A DNA stretch of 64,000 bases from the NCBI GenBank assembly GCA_012932295.1, contig JAAONU010000008.1, forward strand, positions 37,686,949 through 37,750,948, read 5' to 3'. Positions 1 to 12,427 of this stretch are shown piece after piece. The notes beneath the pieces were generated by a model, which made no database searches, was not told the DNA's origin, and worked only from the letters and a program-made list of their open reading frames with translations. This DNA is from Cyclina sinensis (lineage: Eukaryota > Mollusca > Bivalvia > Venerida > Veneridae). Numbering within the stretch: position 1 is the first letter of the stretch; each line of letters starts with the position of its first letter. Made by a program: the position numbers and the translations under genes.

Positions 1-2850
1 TACGACAACTTTCAAGGACTGTACAGTGCAGACGAAAGGTACTATACGACAACCTTCAAAAACGGTACGGATCAGACGAAAAGTACTATACGACAACTTT
101 CAAGGACTGTACAGTCCCAGACGAAAGGTACTATACGACAACTTTCAAAGACTGTACAGTCCAGACCAAAGGTACTATACGACAACTTTCAAGGATGGTA
201 CGGACCGGACGAAAAGGACTATACGAAAACCTTCAAGGAAGGTACGGACCAGACGAAATATACTATACGAAAACTTTCAAGGAAGGTACGGACCAGACGA
301 AAGGTACTATACGAAAACTTTTAAGGAAGGTACGGACCAGAAGAAAGGTACTATACGACAACTTTCAAGGAAGGTACGGACCAGACAAAAGGTACTTTAC
401 GACAACCTTCAAGGAAGGTACGGACCAGACGAAAGGTACTATACGACAACTTTAAAGGACTGTACAGTCCAGACGAAAGGTACTATACGACAACGTTCAA
501 GGAAGGTACGGACCAGACAAAGGTACTATACGACAACTTTCAAGTTCTGTACAGTCCAGACGAAAGGGACTATACGACAACTTTCAAGGAAGGAACGGAC
601 CAAACGAAAGGTACTATACGACAACTTTCAAGGAAGGTACGGACCAGACGAAAGGTACTATACGACAACTTTCAAGGACTGTACAGTTCAGACAAAAGGT
701 ACTATACGACAATTTTCATGGAAGGTACGGACCAGACGAAAGGTTCTATACGACAAGTTTCAAGGAATGTACGGACCAGACAATAAGGACTATACGACAA
801 CCTTCAAGAACGGTACGGACCAGACGAAAGGTACTATACGACAACTTTCAAGAACGGTACGGACAAGACGAAAGGTACTATACGACAACTTTCAAGAACG
901 GTACGGACCAGACGAAAGGTATTATACGACAATTTTCAAGGAAGGTACGGACCAGACGAAAGGTACTATACGACAACTTTCAAGGACAGTACAGTCCAGA
1001 CGAAAGGTACTATACGACAACTTTCAAGGACTGTACAGTCCAGACGAAAGGTACTATACGACAACTTTCAAGGACTGTTCAGTCCAGACGAAAGGTACTA
1101 TTCAACAACTTTCAAGGAAGGTACGGACCAGACGAAAGGTACTATACGACAACTTTCAAGGACTGTACAGTCCAGACGAAAGGGACTATACGACAACTTT
1201 CGAGGAAGGTACGGACCAGACGAAAGGTACTATACGACATGTTTCAAGGAAGGTACGGACCAGACGAAAGGTACTATACGACAACTTTCAAGGAAGGTAC
1301 GGACCAGACGAAAGGGACTATACGACAACTTTCAAGGAAGGTACGGACCAGACGAAAGATACTATACGACAATTTTCAAGGAAGGTACGGACCAGACGAA
1401 AGGTACTATACGACAACTTTCAAGGTCTGTACAGTCCAGACGAAAGGTACTATACGACAACTTTCAAGAACGGTACGGACCAGACGAAAGTAACTATACG
1501 ACAACTTTCAAGAACGGTACGGACCAAACGAAAGGTACTATACGACAACTTTCAAGGAAGGTACGGACCAGACGAAAGGTTCTATACGACAACCTTCAAG
1601 AACGGTACGGACCAGACGAAAGGTACTATACGACAACTTTCAAGGACTGTACAGTCCAGACGAAAGGTACTATACGACAACTTTCAAGGACTGTACAGTC
1701 CAGACGAAAAGTACTATACAACAACTTTCAAGGAAGGTACGGACCAGACGATAAGGACTATACGACAACTTTCAAGGACGGTACGGACCAGACGAAAGGT
1801 ACTATACGAAAACTTTCAAGAACTTTACGGACCAGACGAAAGGTACTATACGACAACTTTCAAGGAAGGTACAGACCAGACGAAATGTACTATACCACAA
1901 CTTTCAAGGACTGTACAGTCCAGACGAAAGGGACTATACGACAACTTTCGAGAAAGGTACGGACCAGACGAAAGGTACTATACGACATTTTTCAAGAAAG
2001 GTACGGACCAGATGAAAGGTACTATACGACAACTTTCAAGGAAGGTACAGACCAGACGAAAGGGACTATACGACAACTTTCAAGGAAGGTACGGACCAGA
2101 CAATAAGGACTATACGACAACTTTGGAAGGTACGGACCAGACGAAAGGTACTATACGACAACTTTCAAGGACTGTACAGTCCAGACGAAAGGTACTATAC
2201 GACAACTTTCAAGGAAGGTACGGACTAGACGAAAGGTACTATACGACAACCTTCAAGAACGGTACGGACCAGAGAAAGGTACTATACGACAACTTTCAAG
2301 AATGGCACGGACCAGACGAAAGGTTCTATACGACAACCTTCAAGAACGGTACGGACCAGACGAAAGGTACTTTACGACAACTTTCAAGGACTGTACAGTC
2401 CAGACGAAAGGTACTATACGACAACTTTCAAGGACTGTACAGTCCAGACGAAAGGTACTATATGACAACTTTCAAGGAAGGTACGGACCAGATGATAAGG
2501 ACTTTACGACAACTTTCAAGGACGGTACGGACCAGATGAAAGGTACTATACGAAAACTATCAAGGACTGTACGGACCAGACGAAAGGTACTAAATGACAA
2601 CTTTTAACGACGGTACGGACCAGACAATAGGCACTACATGACAACTTTCAAGGACAATACTGACCGATAGGGACAACTTTCAAGGACGAAAAAGACCAGA
2701 CAATAGGGACTATATGATAACCTTCCAGAAAGATATAGACCTGGCAATAGGGACTATATGATAACTTTCCAGGACGATACAGACCAGACACAAGGGACTA
2801 TATGACCAGATAACAGGGACTATAATTATGATAACTTTCCAGGACGGAAG
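1..2850 (+). repeat. 44-bp satellite A, array truncated by window start
   Basis: About 60 head-to-tail copies of a 44-bp monomer built on tactatacgacaactttc, then a variable middle, then ccagacgaaagg. The spacing is exactly 44 (for example the actttcaagg core at 361 and its copy at 405). Two main variants alternate irregularly: one with the perfect 14-bp palindrome GGACTGTACAGTCC, the other with GGAAGGTACGGACC; a third has AAGAACGGTACGG. Copies decay after about 2540 and merge into unique DNA by 2850. Because 44 is not a multiple of 3 and the monomer has few stops, reading frames stay open for hundreds of codons (26-2539). Their products only repeat the monomer in three frames, so I treat them as non-coding. 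Confidence 0.95.
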
Positions 2851-4085
2851 GGATCATATTACATAACAATACATGCCATTTTAAAAATTTATTACTTTTT
2901 TTTACATTCATTATTCATATGACTACCTTAATTATGACACGTGTACATGGTAAATTAAATTGAAAATATGAAGTAGGTTCATTCGTTTAGTTAGATGTAT
3001 GTTATATGATGTTCAGTTTACTTCAGATATGTACTAGAGGTTCATTTAAAAAAAAAGACCTTGGTTGTTTTAGGGTCAAATGCCAACGATGCGAGTTCTC
3101 AAACATGCTTAAATGTCAGCTCAGCAAAATTTGCCTGTGAATGGTCTTACAATCAGTTTGTGCATAAATCATCAAACAAATCATTGTCTTTTATCTGATT
3201 AACTAAACACATGGCAGGCATATTGATGATACCACAGCTGTGTTGCTATCCTATGACATTTAAGATAGATGAGTTGTACAATTTTTGTACTGTATAGAGA
3301 TTTTGCTTATGAACTGACCCCTGGTCCAGTTTACTCAATAGGGAAACAGTTGACAGTTTTAATCAGGTTAATATGGAAGCAACTGTATACGGAACTATTG
3401 TGCACGACCCGTTCTCCAAAACAAACAGCTACCGAAGAACAAACATACGACCAGTTATGAACATGTTGCATTGTTCAAATTCCTTGGTCAAAATGGACCC
3501 CTCTGCATGACTTTTTATTATATACAACGGTAGCCAGATGAGGGGTATAGAGACATCTTGATTCTCTTGTTGAAAATATTTAAAACCTGTCTTTAAACTA
3601 TATTTGCTTCGTTTAAGTAATGCTTCATAAACATTTATAGCTAAATTGATATACAACGTGTTACAAATAAACCCGGATATATTTGACTTTGTCCACAAAC
3701 AAGGCTTAATAAGAATGTTGACGACACGGAAATTGAAACAAGAAAAAGATTGAATACGTCCTTATTTACGATTGGTCGGTGTCTGTGAGCAAATTGATAA
3801 TCATATACCGGCTACAGAATAGGCTGACAAGAGGAATGCAGACAGGTGAAATGTAGAACAAAAACTAAACGAATGAACGCACCCAGCAACATAATGAAGA
3901 AATCCAACGATTTTCCGCATTCCAAACATTCGGGGCGAGCACGTGTTTGAACTTGAGACGCGATTATCGATTATGAGTAAATATATTGCAAGAACTGCGA
4001 TGTAAAGTAAACCAGTTTAAAGATTAAGAGCATACTAGTTTCTTCAAAGTCGTGTAAATGAGAAATATTCAATGAATCGGTAACC
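2851..4085. other. AT-rich stretch, no gene recognised
   Basis: Short open frames around 3269-3460 and 3429-3698 show no recognisable domain and no convincing splice context. No repeat family was recognised. Confidence 0.5.
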
Positions 4086-4170
4086 GAGTTGTCAGTCAAA
4101 ACAACTATGTGTTGACAGTCAAATTTACTATGAATTGTCAGTCAAATTTACTATGTGTTGACAGTCAAAT
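4086..4170. repeat. 23-bp tandem repeat, four copies
   Basis: The core cagtcaaa recurs at 4093, 4116, 4139 and 4162, exactly 23 bp apart, within a unit resembling tgttgacagtcaaatttact. A further degenerate cagtcaaa-like copy follows near 4186. Confidence 0.85.
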
Positions 4171-5170
4171 AAAAAAAGTCTTGTTAGTCAAATAGACAAT
4201 CTGTTTGTCGTTTTTTAAGAGAATTTTTAACAGAAATTCTTGTGTAGCACTCTACTGCTTTTTTATTTTATAGAAAATTGGCCAAGGAAGTAAAATACAA
4301 ATTTTCAATCGTTAGTTTTGGCGAAAGTCTATGCAATGTAAATTAGACAAGAATGCACGGAAAGAATGGTCAAGCTCATATAACAGGATGAGAAAGGTTG
4401 GTTAATTGCAATGTTCGATCTTAAAAGACATAAACCGTTAAATAGAAACAAACAATTGGTTAAGTAAAAACATTTTGGTTTTGCAAAATTAACAGTAAAA
4501 TTTTTTTTAAAGTAGGTCTCGGAATATCATCTTTATCGGAATATTATTGCTTCATACTAAGACTTTGTGATTTTCACTAAGTAGTCACCATTAACTTTGT
4601 CATGTAGAAAATTTATTTTCAACAGAGCACTAAAATGAAGTGGTAAAATTTAAGAGAAAAGTAAAATATAAAGATATGTCATACAGACACACTTACTTCC
4701 CCATGGGTAATTTATGAATATGATATTTTATTATGCTAGAGAAAAGAAAAATAAATTTCAGAATTAGCGCTTATGCAGAAGAAAGAATTGTGCAAGTTGT
4801 AATTAATTTTATAGATGAGACGTATGATCTAACGAAATTGTTAGATTTTATGAATCCCGTGGTTTAAAATGCAGTTTATACTTACTTGTGTTACTTGCGT
4901 CTCCTCATTTTCTGAAACAGACAGTAAAGCGACTGACTCACAGATGGGTCGACGATGCATAAAAAAGAAGATGTTTACACATATAGAAATTCTAGTTTGT
5001 AATTTTGAAGATCATACTTATCTAAACGAAGTAACTATCTTATATTTTGTTACAGAAACACATCATTTTATAATTGGTGACAAACTTTAATCGACAAAAA
5101 TTTATCCCGTCAGTCACATAAAAAAAACTTTTTGTTTGTATTTGTTAAATTTTGAAAATCATTAATTATA
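4171..5170. other. AT-rich stretch, nothing recognised
   Basis: Long A/T runs and stop codons in all frames. The small open frame at 4869-5090 has no recognisable protein features. Confidence 0.5.
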
Positions 5171-5420
5171 GTTCTGGGTGGCTCAGTGGAAGATATCGTC
5201 GCTGTCAATTTTACTGACCGAAAGGGGCATGGGTTCGAATCCTGGTAAAATAATATTTTCTTCAGTTTTTTGTGGTTTATGGAAGCCTAATAATTATTAT
5301 GTTTTCCACAGTATATGCACTTCTCTTTAATTAAAAAAGTCTAAATTCTGTGAGTCAGTTGCTTTAAAGTCAAAATTGTACAATGCTAATACCGATCTGT
5401 CTGTCAGATAGGAGAATAAA
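5171..5420 (+). mobile_element. SINE-like element with tRNA-like head, copy 1
   Basis: A tRNA-like head with box A (GGTGGCTCAGTGG, about 5177-5189) and a strong box B (GGGTTCGAATCC, 5231-5242) is followed by an AT-rich body. The body (tggaagcctaataattatta) resembles the body of the minus-strand element at 5452-5684, so the two are tail-to-tail relatives. The head no longer folds as a functional tRNA. The 3' limit is approximate. Confidence 0.6.
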
Positions 5421-5451
5421 GGCGCTCACTAGCTGTATCTTGTTGTCGTTT

Positions 5452-5684
5452 GTTTAACCATAGGCAGCATGTTTTCAATTGCAAACATACTTCGCCTGAT
5501 TCTATATTATTATGGAATTTATTTTTATTTTTTTCTTTAGAATTAGAGAAAAACAATAATATGCTATTATGCTTCTACACACCATGAAAAGTGACGAAAA
5601 TAAATACTTCAGGATTCAAACCCATGATTTTTCGCTCATTAACATTAACAGCGGCACACTAAATCACTGAGCCACACAGCTAGA
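5452..5684 (-). mobile_element. SINE-like element with tRNA-like head, copy 2 (inverted)
   Basis: On the minus strand the head reads GTGTGGCTCAGTG (box A, about 5680-5665) and GGGTTTGAATCC (box B, 5623-5612). It is followed by a body of about 135 bp at 5585-5452. The same body recurs without the head at 8750-8885, which shows that it is a dispersed unit. The element lies opposite to the related copy beginning at 5171. Confidence 0.65.
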
Positions 5685-5780
5685 TGATACCAATTGAAAA
5701 GATTAACAACTAAAACCAAAATATGTTCTTACGAACATGAAAGTCTGCAACAGAAAGATGCAATGCAACTTAGAATACAC

Positions 5781-5852
5781 AACCCAGAGGGGGGTTCGAA
5801 TCCCGATCTAAGCGCATCGAAGACTAGCACACTAACCACTGAGCCAAAGAAT
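5781..5852 (-). repeat. tRNA-like relic
   Basis: On the minus strand: CTTTGGCTCAGTGGTTAGTG (box A-like), then about 30 bp later CGGGATTCGAACCC (box B-like). The stems are not well formed and no body shared with the neighbouring SINE copies was seen. It is probably another SINE head or a tRNA pseudogene. Confidence 0.5.
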
Positions 5853-5944
5853 CGATTCCCTGATGCAGTTGTCATAGATTGTATTTATACAATTATAAGA
5901 AGGTATGTACTAGACCGTAACAATATATCTGGATATCTGTCTCT

Positions 5945-6600
5945 GCAACAAACTTCACGTTTTTCCTACTGCTACTGCTCTTACTGCTACGGCCAACTTC
6001 ATGTTTTATCTACTGCTACTGCTCTTACTGCTACGGCCAACTTCATGTTTTATCTACTGCTACTGCTCTTACTGCTACTGCCAACTTCACGTTTTTCCTA
6101 CTGCTACTGCTCTTACTGCTACGGCCAACTTCATGTTTTATCTACTGCTACTGCTCTTACTGCTACTGCCAACTTTACGTTTTTCCTACTGCTACTGCTC
6201 TTACTGCTACGGCCAACTTCATGTTTTATCTACTGCTACTGCTCTTACTGCTACGGCCAACTTCATGTTTTATCTACTGCTACTGCTCTTACTGCTACTG
6301 CCAACTTCACGTTTTTCCTACTGCTACTGCTCTTACTGCTACGGCCAACTTCATGTTTTATCTACTGCTACTGCTCTTACTGCTACTGCCAACTTTACGT
6401 TTTTCCTACTGCTACTGCTCTTACTGCTACGGCCAACTTTACATTTTTCCTACTGCGACTGCCAACTTCACGTTTTTTCTACTGCTACTGCTGGTACTGC
6501 TACTGCCAACTTCACGTTTTTTCTACTGCTACTGCTGGTACTGCTACTGCCAACTTCACCTTTGATTTTATTTCTTCTGCCAACTGCTACTGCATACTGC
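5945..6600 (+). repeat. 44-bp satellite B, short forward array
   Basis: About 14 copies of a 44-bp unit: cttcacgtttttcctactgc, tactgctcttactgctac, then ggccaa or tgccaa. First copies start at 5953 and 5997, exactly 44 bp apart. Two subtypes (cttcacgttttt and cttcatgtttta) alternate. The unit is the reverse complement of the large array at 29460-32740. Open frames across it (5694-6653 and others) give only Tyr/Cys/Leu-rich low-complexity peptides and are not genes. Confidence 0.95.
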
Positions 6601-7680
6601 TAACTTCCTACCAGTGGTCGGACATGGGTATCCGAAGATGTGTAATTGTATGAGTTACAGAGATATCCACGCGATATTTATTGAGATAAAAGATCGTGTA
6701 TGATTTTATAGTCATTTGAAACAAAAGTTGTGCTTATTGAGACCCCTATTACATTATATTGTTTTAGTTGTGCAATGTTAAGTTGAGGGTAGGCTTGTAA
6801 GTATAGAAACTCAATAGTAAAATGTAGAGAGAATAAGTATTTATTAAGTCAGCCATACTAAGAAGCGTTATATAATGCAAAGTGTGTTATGAAAAAAAGA
6901 GAAAAAAGCATTTTCATAGTATTTCAATTTGTATGTGGTGTATAGAAATGTTATATTATAGCTACTGACTTACAAAAATTGGCTAAAAAAATGTTTTTCT
7001 TTTTAAACAATACTCTTCCGATCAGTAAAATAAAGAGCTTCGAACTTACCCATTGAGCCACAGAAACTTGTTACAATCAACTTGTAAAATTAACAATATA
7101 AAACTGAGAATCTTCCCGTGAACATAAATATATTTTTTATTGTTCAAATATATTTTTTTAACCTCATAAATATTTTTTTAGAACATAAAAATTTTATATT
7201 TCATTGTAACATTATTATTTTTTATTGAACAAATATTTTTTATACAATTTTGCAACACTCCTACATGCCATAGTGTTTATGTAACAAAAATATGACAGTA
7301 ACTTAGTTAAGATATTTTCTAAATTACAATAACAACTAAATTTTCTACTTTCTAGAAACATTTTCTTTTTTATGTATCGTCGACTCGTCTTTGATTCAGT
7401 CGCTTAAGTCTAGCATAAATAGTTTACTCAACATTTATAACTGTTTAAATCAGCGAATCATAATATACATTGTATATTTATTGTTGTGGCTTTAGGGTCA
7501 ATGGAAGATACAGTTTGTTTACAATTTTATTGCTGATCTGTATTGACCGACACGATTACTTTTTAAGCGACAGCTGAACATACTGAAATTTTGTAATGGA
7601 TTTGTCCAGCTTTTAAATTGGAACAGTCCTATTTAAAGCGTCAGGGATTTCAATATCGAAATAAAAAAATGGAGCTACCA
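6601..7680. other. AT-rich stretch with one collapsed tRNA-like motif
   Basis: No gene recognised. At 7035-7067 the minus strand reads a box A-like GTGGCTCAATGGGTAAG running straight into TTCGAAGC, as if the middle of a tRNA-like head had been deleted. 7130-7260 is extremely A+T rich. Confidence 0.5.
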
Positions 7681-7783
7681 ACAGTACAGAGCCTGGTCAG
7701 ACTGCACGGATGTGCATGGCTGGCCTGGCTCTATACTTGTGGCAAAGGCTAATCACTTTCGGTTCCAGCAGGTTAAGGGTTAA
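7681..7783 (-). repeat. dispersed repeat of the TTAACCCTTA family
   Basis: Its reverse complement begins TTAACCCTTAACCTGCTGGA and contains cctttgcca, cacatccgtgcagtctgacc. The element at 60490-60692 begins TTAACCCTTACCCTGCTGGA and shares these blocks. I recognise this as a family common in bivalve genomes; the class (MITE or SINE) is not clear from the sequence. Confidence 0.75.
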
Positions 7784-8749
7784 AAGGAAGAAACAAGTTC
7801 TTTCACTGTTTATATCTGGATGTACACAACTTGTCACATAGATACACCTGGCTAGCACGAATTTAAAATTCTAAGTGATATGCCTACTTGCATCGTAACA
7901 ATCCAACAAGCAATAAAATTACGGCTGAGAGGTATAGCGAAATGGCAACGCCATAGACATTAATCATTTGGAAACAAAACATCTAACTGACTTTAGTGAT
8001 TTAAGTGTAAATCATTTCACTGGATTTATATCGAATGTCTACAGCACACTTTAATAATGTCATTAAATTGTGACGAGACATAAATATATAAAATACTTTA
8101 GTAGAGACAAGATAATACCCCGTCTGAGAATACTGGAGGATAATATGTCACCATTATTATGCTGTTCAGAAGAAAATAATTATCAAAACGAGTAACCAGA
8201 CAGAACAGCAAAATTATGAGGTTTAAAAGTCGTAAAGCCAGACACGAAGACGTATCATCTGCTTGAAGACAAATTTAGGACCAAGCTCTTGTTACTCCGA
8301 TAGTTGGATTGTCATAAATTTACATATCATGTAACATAATAAATACACTTACACTATGGTACATTTTTCTCCATAAGACTGGTTTTCTTATATTCCAGAA
8401 TACATTGATAAGTAAGAAATATGAATTGATTATCTTATTAAGAACAATTATTTGGAAACACAAAAATACTTAAGAACGGGTTTGGCACGCATGGTTTCAG
8501 AATTTCATAAACCTTTAAGAAAGTGTTAGACTCCATGAAACAACAATGTTCCCGGTGCTTTATTTTTTTTTTATCTTGTAACAGTTTGAATTTGGTCAAA
8601 TACTTCTGATTCTCCAGGATTTATTAGAGAATCAATCAAACCTCTTAAAGTACGACATGTTTAAGTGAAAAATGTCGTATGTCTAGTGCAATATCACACT
8701 TTTAAACACAATCACTTTAACAGCACAATTATTGTAATTCAGATCTCGT
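7784..8749. other. no gene or repeat recognised
   Basis: Mixed AT-rich sequence with dense stops in all frames. Confidence 0.5.
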
Positions 8750-8905
8750 GTTTAACCATACACAGCATGTTTTTAATTGCAAACGTACTTCGCCTGATTC
8801 TATATTATTATCGAATTTAGTTTGATTTTTTCTTTAGAATTAAAGAAAAAAAAACATGATTAATATTATGTTTCTATACACCATAGGATCTGAATTATAG
8901 CAATA
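8750..8905 (-). mobile_element. headless copy of the 5452-5684 SINE body
   Basis: Shares tttaaccata, cagcatgttt, ttcgcctgattctatattat and the tail-side ctttagaatta with 5452-5585 in the same orientation. The tRNA-like head is missing, as expected for a 5'-truncated retroposon copy. Divergence is mostly point changes and A-run length. Confidence 0.75.
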
Positions 8906-8949
8906 AACACAAACAGTAAGGGTGCTTTCAGTGAAGTGTTTTACTGTTG

Positions 8950-9470
8950 TTGTTAGTTGACAACAGGCAGACAGACGACGGAGAAGTGATCCCTATATGT
9001 ATTGGCTACTTTGTAGCATGTCGCAGCTACTGTGTAGCAGGCGACACAAAAATCATTAACGGGCCAAAACACTTTTTTTATTCAAGGGCCGTAACTCAGC
9101 CTAAAATTATTCAACTGAAAAACCCGTTAAATATGCGCAAGTACTTTCAAGAGGTACCGATCAATCTTATAACATTTCATTCAAATTCCAGTAGTAGTTA
9201 AAGAGAAGTAAGCCGGACAACTTTAAAAATAAAAAATCATTAACGTGCCATATTTCTAACAAAAATCATTGAACTGGAAAATGCCGACGATATGCACAAC
9301 TAGACTTCACGCTGATCATTCCTGTAAAGTTTGGATGAAATCGCACCAGTAATTTTTTAGGAGTAGTCCGAACAATTTTTGTGACGAACGGACAGACAGA
9401 CAGACAGACGACGGAGAAGTGATCCCTATATGTCGCGGCTACTTTGTAGCAGGCGACACATAAATCTTCT
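8950..9470. repeat. dispersed repeat with ATCCCTATATGTCGC ends, two nested or tandem copies
   Basis: The string gacgacggagaagtgatccc followed by tatatg, ggctactttgtagca and aggcgacacaaaaat occurs at about 8975-9053 and again at about 9408-9463. Between them lie 'gggccgtaactcagcc', a run of gacagaca repeats and repeated phrases around 'aaaatcattaac' and 'caactgaaaa'. This matches a dispersed family I associate with mollusc genomes. The open frame 8947-9201 lies inside it and is not a gene. Confidence 0.7.
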
Positions 9471-10046
9471 AGATATATACAGATTTTGAAAACAGTGTGT
9501 TTAAAACATTTTCTGCGAGTTATCGATGTTTTTAAAGAATGGTCAGGTGGTGTTAACACAAGTCCCTGCACTAGAAAATTATAATCAGTTTAACATTGTT
9601 TTGGGTACGAAAACTACCTCAGTATTTTTTCCTTTTATAGCAGAAATTATATTACCAGACTAAGATTAACTTTGTTACCTTTACGAATTACAAATAGGGT
9701 AAAAAGAAAGCAATGAGCGTTTACTTACGGCCTCTAGAATGATGTTATCACTTCCCTTCAGGCAAACAACATCTGATTCAACGTTGTTTCAACGTTGAGT
9801 GTTTGTCGTGACGTTAATCAACCTTATGTCAACATACAGATACCTGGCTAGAGTGTGTTCGTTGGTAAATGGTTGAAGACTGGCGCTAACACAACGTTTA
9901 AAACTGGTCAGAAGTAACGTAGATTTGTCTTCAGTATGATTACTTATAACTGTATACATTATGTACACGTTTGCTTGCCATGTTACACCTCGTCATTCTA
10001 TATTATACATGACGATGTATTTTGTACGAGTCTTGTAATAAAGTAC
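9471..10046. other. unique AT-rich DNA, no gene recognised
   Basis: Contains a short direct repeat caacgttg/tcaacgttgag near 9780-9800. 9960-10046 may be the 3' part of a retroposon ending in the pentamer tail that follows. Confidence 0.4.
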
Positions 10047-10066
10047 TGTTCTGTTCTGTTCTGTTT
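10047..10066 (+). repeat. (TTCTG)n tail, possible retroposon 3' end
   Basis: Preceded by gtaataaagtac, the tract repeats tgttc four times. A second occurrence with the same context (aataaatattat then tgttctgttctgttctgtt) lies at 17970-17988. Pentamer tails after an AATAAA-like string are typical of SINE or LINE 3' ends, but no head was found. Confidence 0.45.
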
Positions 10067-11289
10067 TGATCCACCGAGATTTATTTCATAACGTCACGTC
10101 ATTATTTGCATACTTGTTAATTTCATATTTATTTATCATACTCATTAATTTTCACATCATCTTTTCACAAAAGATCTTTTTCGTTTTGGGCGATAGCTTT
10201 GGGTTTTGCCGTATTTTCAGTTCACTTTCTCTTTTGAATGTACTATCTATATTTTGTTTTGCAACCATTATTTGAGGGATGCCCTGGAAATGGAATAATT
10301 GTTATGACTCAAAGTTAGTATTTGCCTCTGTTGATCATTTAGGTCAGAATGAAAATATTCATACAACGCACTTCGTTTTAGTAACCTTCCGAATCAAATA
10401 AAACAAGAGTTTTCAGAAATTCACACTTATTTTGCTATACCAAACATTCACCAATAGTTTATTTGGTTACATTTCATATTTTTGTTGCAATATTACCGTT
10501 GGTGCAAACTGCTTCAAAATCCCATGTGATAGGTTAATTTATTTAAAAAAACATAATAATGATAAAAGCATCTGAAACGAAATTAAATAATATTTCTTTC
10601 TTAAAAGATTTTCTCATAAATATTAGCATTTCTTGAAATTTTCTGTTAAGACTGTGTTTGGTACACTCGCTATGATAGAAATTAATCATCCTCAGAGAAA
10701 GAAAGAAGCACGCAACGGAGTTATCAGATATCACCTTATATTTACTTTTAAAAGTAAACTCGGGTTACAAAAAAGTTACCAGCCATTAGCATGCGCCGTT
10801 TAGATCGAATAGCACTGGTTGTGATATTTTAACGAATCAGAATTGTTTTAACGTATTTTGATATAAGATGCTTGAATAAACATTATAGGAGAGGGAAGGA
10901 AATGTCAAGACTCTTAAAATTCTTGGAATGATGTAAATGATCTCTTCTTTAACCATATATCGTTTTACTAGTTTAATGTTTTTTAAGAGAAGTTAATGAT
11001 GCAAGTAAAATAAGTGAGCGTTAATAAATTACAAATCCATGCCGATGGAGATGAAGTTTTATTGTCTTCGGGATCACTTGAATATGAGACTTCATTTTAA
11101 CGATGCTAAATTATAGTAACAACAATATTTACATTTTCAACACGGGTGCCATTGTCACAAAATTCGCCCGTCACGAAAACTTTAGGTGAATATATGGGTA
11201 AAAAGAGGTGTTAGTAGGGAAGCAAGTTTGACTATTCCTAGTGCTGGATAGTGAAACATGCAATTTAAATTAACATGAAGATAAATTAG
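10067..11289. other. no gene recognised
   Basis: Open frames at 10066-10275 (plus) and 10543-10734 (minus) are hydrophobic or Lys/Phe-rich by AT bias and lack splice or domain support. Confidence 0.45.
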
Positions 11290-12190
11290 TACATATATGA
11301 GTCCTTATGATGGTGAACATTGTATCAAGAGAAACTAAAAACCCTACATGGATGAAGAAGATTTACTCCGGACAAAATCTAGACATTTCACCGTCCCCCA
11401 AGAAATTGACCTTGCGTTTATGGAACTCGATTATCAAACTCCATACAGCGGTTACTTCCCTTTCATACTTTCTGTCAAACGTAAATAAACAAACTGTTAC
11501 TTTTTCAAGTAACTTTTTTTTTAATTTCGTTATTTCCAGGCATGTTAAATCGATTCAATTACAATTTTAACTAAACAAAAAAAAAAAAAAAAAATAAAGT
11601 TCATAGTCTACTACCACATGTACATCTAGCCTAAATCCAGCTAAGGTTTACGCGTGTCGGCAGAGATCTTTCCAAAGAATGAAGGGGAGATCACTGCGAG
11701 GAGATTGTTGATTATGTCTCATGATGGTGAACATATGTGACATAATCACTCAATTTTTGATGACTATATATCTAAATGAAGAACATTTTTGCAAAGTTAT
11801 AATAAAATCCCTCAATGCATGTTGAGCTCTGGGTAACTGTTTTCATCAGACCTCTAACCTAGAGACCTACCTCATGCGCACAACACTACGTCTTATGATG
11901 CTGAACATTTGTATCAAGTAATACTAAAAACCCTCCATGGATGTAGAAGATGTTTCGGACAAAATCTGGACATTTCATCATCTCTAAAGACCTTGACCTT
12001 GTATAGATAGAATTCGATCATGCGTGTGACTCATGATGGTGAACATATAAGAAAGAATCGCTCAATTCATGATGACTGTATGGTCCGTACACACATATTA
12101 ATATTTCTATCTGCCCTTTGACTTCTATGTGTGACCTTGACATTGGCCACAGGGACCTAAATTTTGTGCGCGACACTGCATGTGTTTCTC
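11290..12190 (+). repeat. 'tgatggtgaacat' dispersed repeat, several internal units
   Basis: The phrase tgatggtgaacat recurs near 11308, 11722 and 12035 (gatgctgaacatt at 11897). Each is followed by related text such as actaaaaaccct, catggatg, gacaaaatct, gacatttca and gaccttg. The later part has tgacttctatgtgtgacctt and gtgcgcgacactgca. I recognise this as a widespread bivalve repeat made of roughly 130-bp internal units. It is interrupted by another repeat at 11433-11705. Confidence 0.75.
11433..11705 (-). repeat. nested dispersed repeat, inverted relative of 40430-40715
   Basis: In reverse complement it shares cgcagtgatctccccttcat, tctttggaaagatctctgc, aaacatgcct-like and cagcggtt/caaactcca blocks with 40430-40715. 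It contains an 18-A run (about 11576-11593). A short third relative (caaactctccgcagcggtta) lies at 21137-21156. It sits inside the 11290-12190 repeat, so it inserted later. Confidence 0.75.
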
Positions 12191-12349
12191 TTGAAAGTAA
12201 TATTTTGAAAAACCTGTTTGTAATCCCTATGTACCTTGTACAAAAACTAGCTACAAAAGCAATTTTGTTAAATATCATTTACCCAACTGAACTGCACTCA
12301 TTTCGTTAGTCGACAGTGTTCCAGCGCTTGGTCCACCCAAAAGATATAA

Positions 12350-12427
12350 TCACTTGCAAAATTTTCACGAACGTGTTATTATTATGCGCACCTGGACCTA
12401 TCCCCCTGTATTTCAGTAGTGTTTATA
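12350..12427. repeat. dispersed repeat copy (pair with 38804-38881)
   Basis: Both copies read, with point changes, cacttgcaaaattttcacga, then acg, then a divergent middle, then tgtatttcagta or ctatatttcagtaa and tttata. Same orientation, about 26.5 kb apart. Family not recognised. Confidence 0.65.

Noticed and set aside
5694..6653. 319-codon open frame
   Set aside because: Covers a tRNA-like relic and then satellite B; low-complexity repeats only.
8947..9201. 84-codon frame as a small gene
   Set aside because: It sits within a dispersed repeat, both ends of which recur 400 bp downstream.
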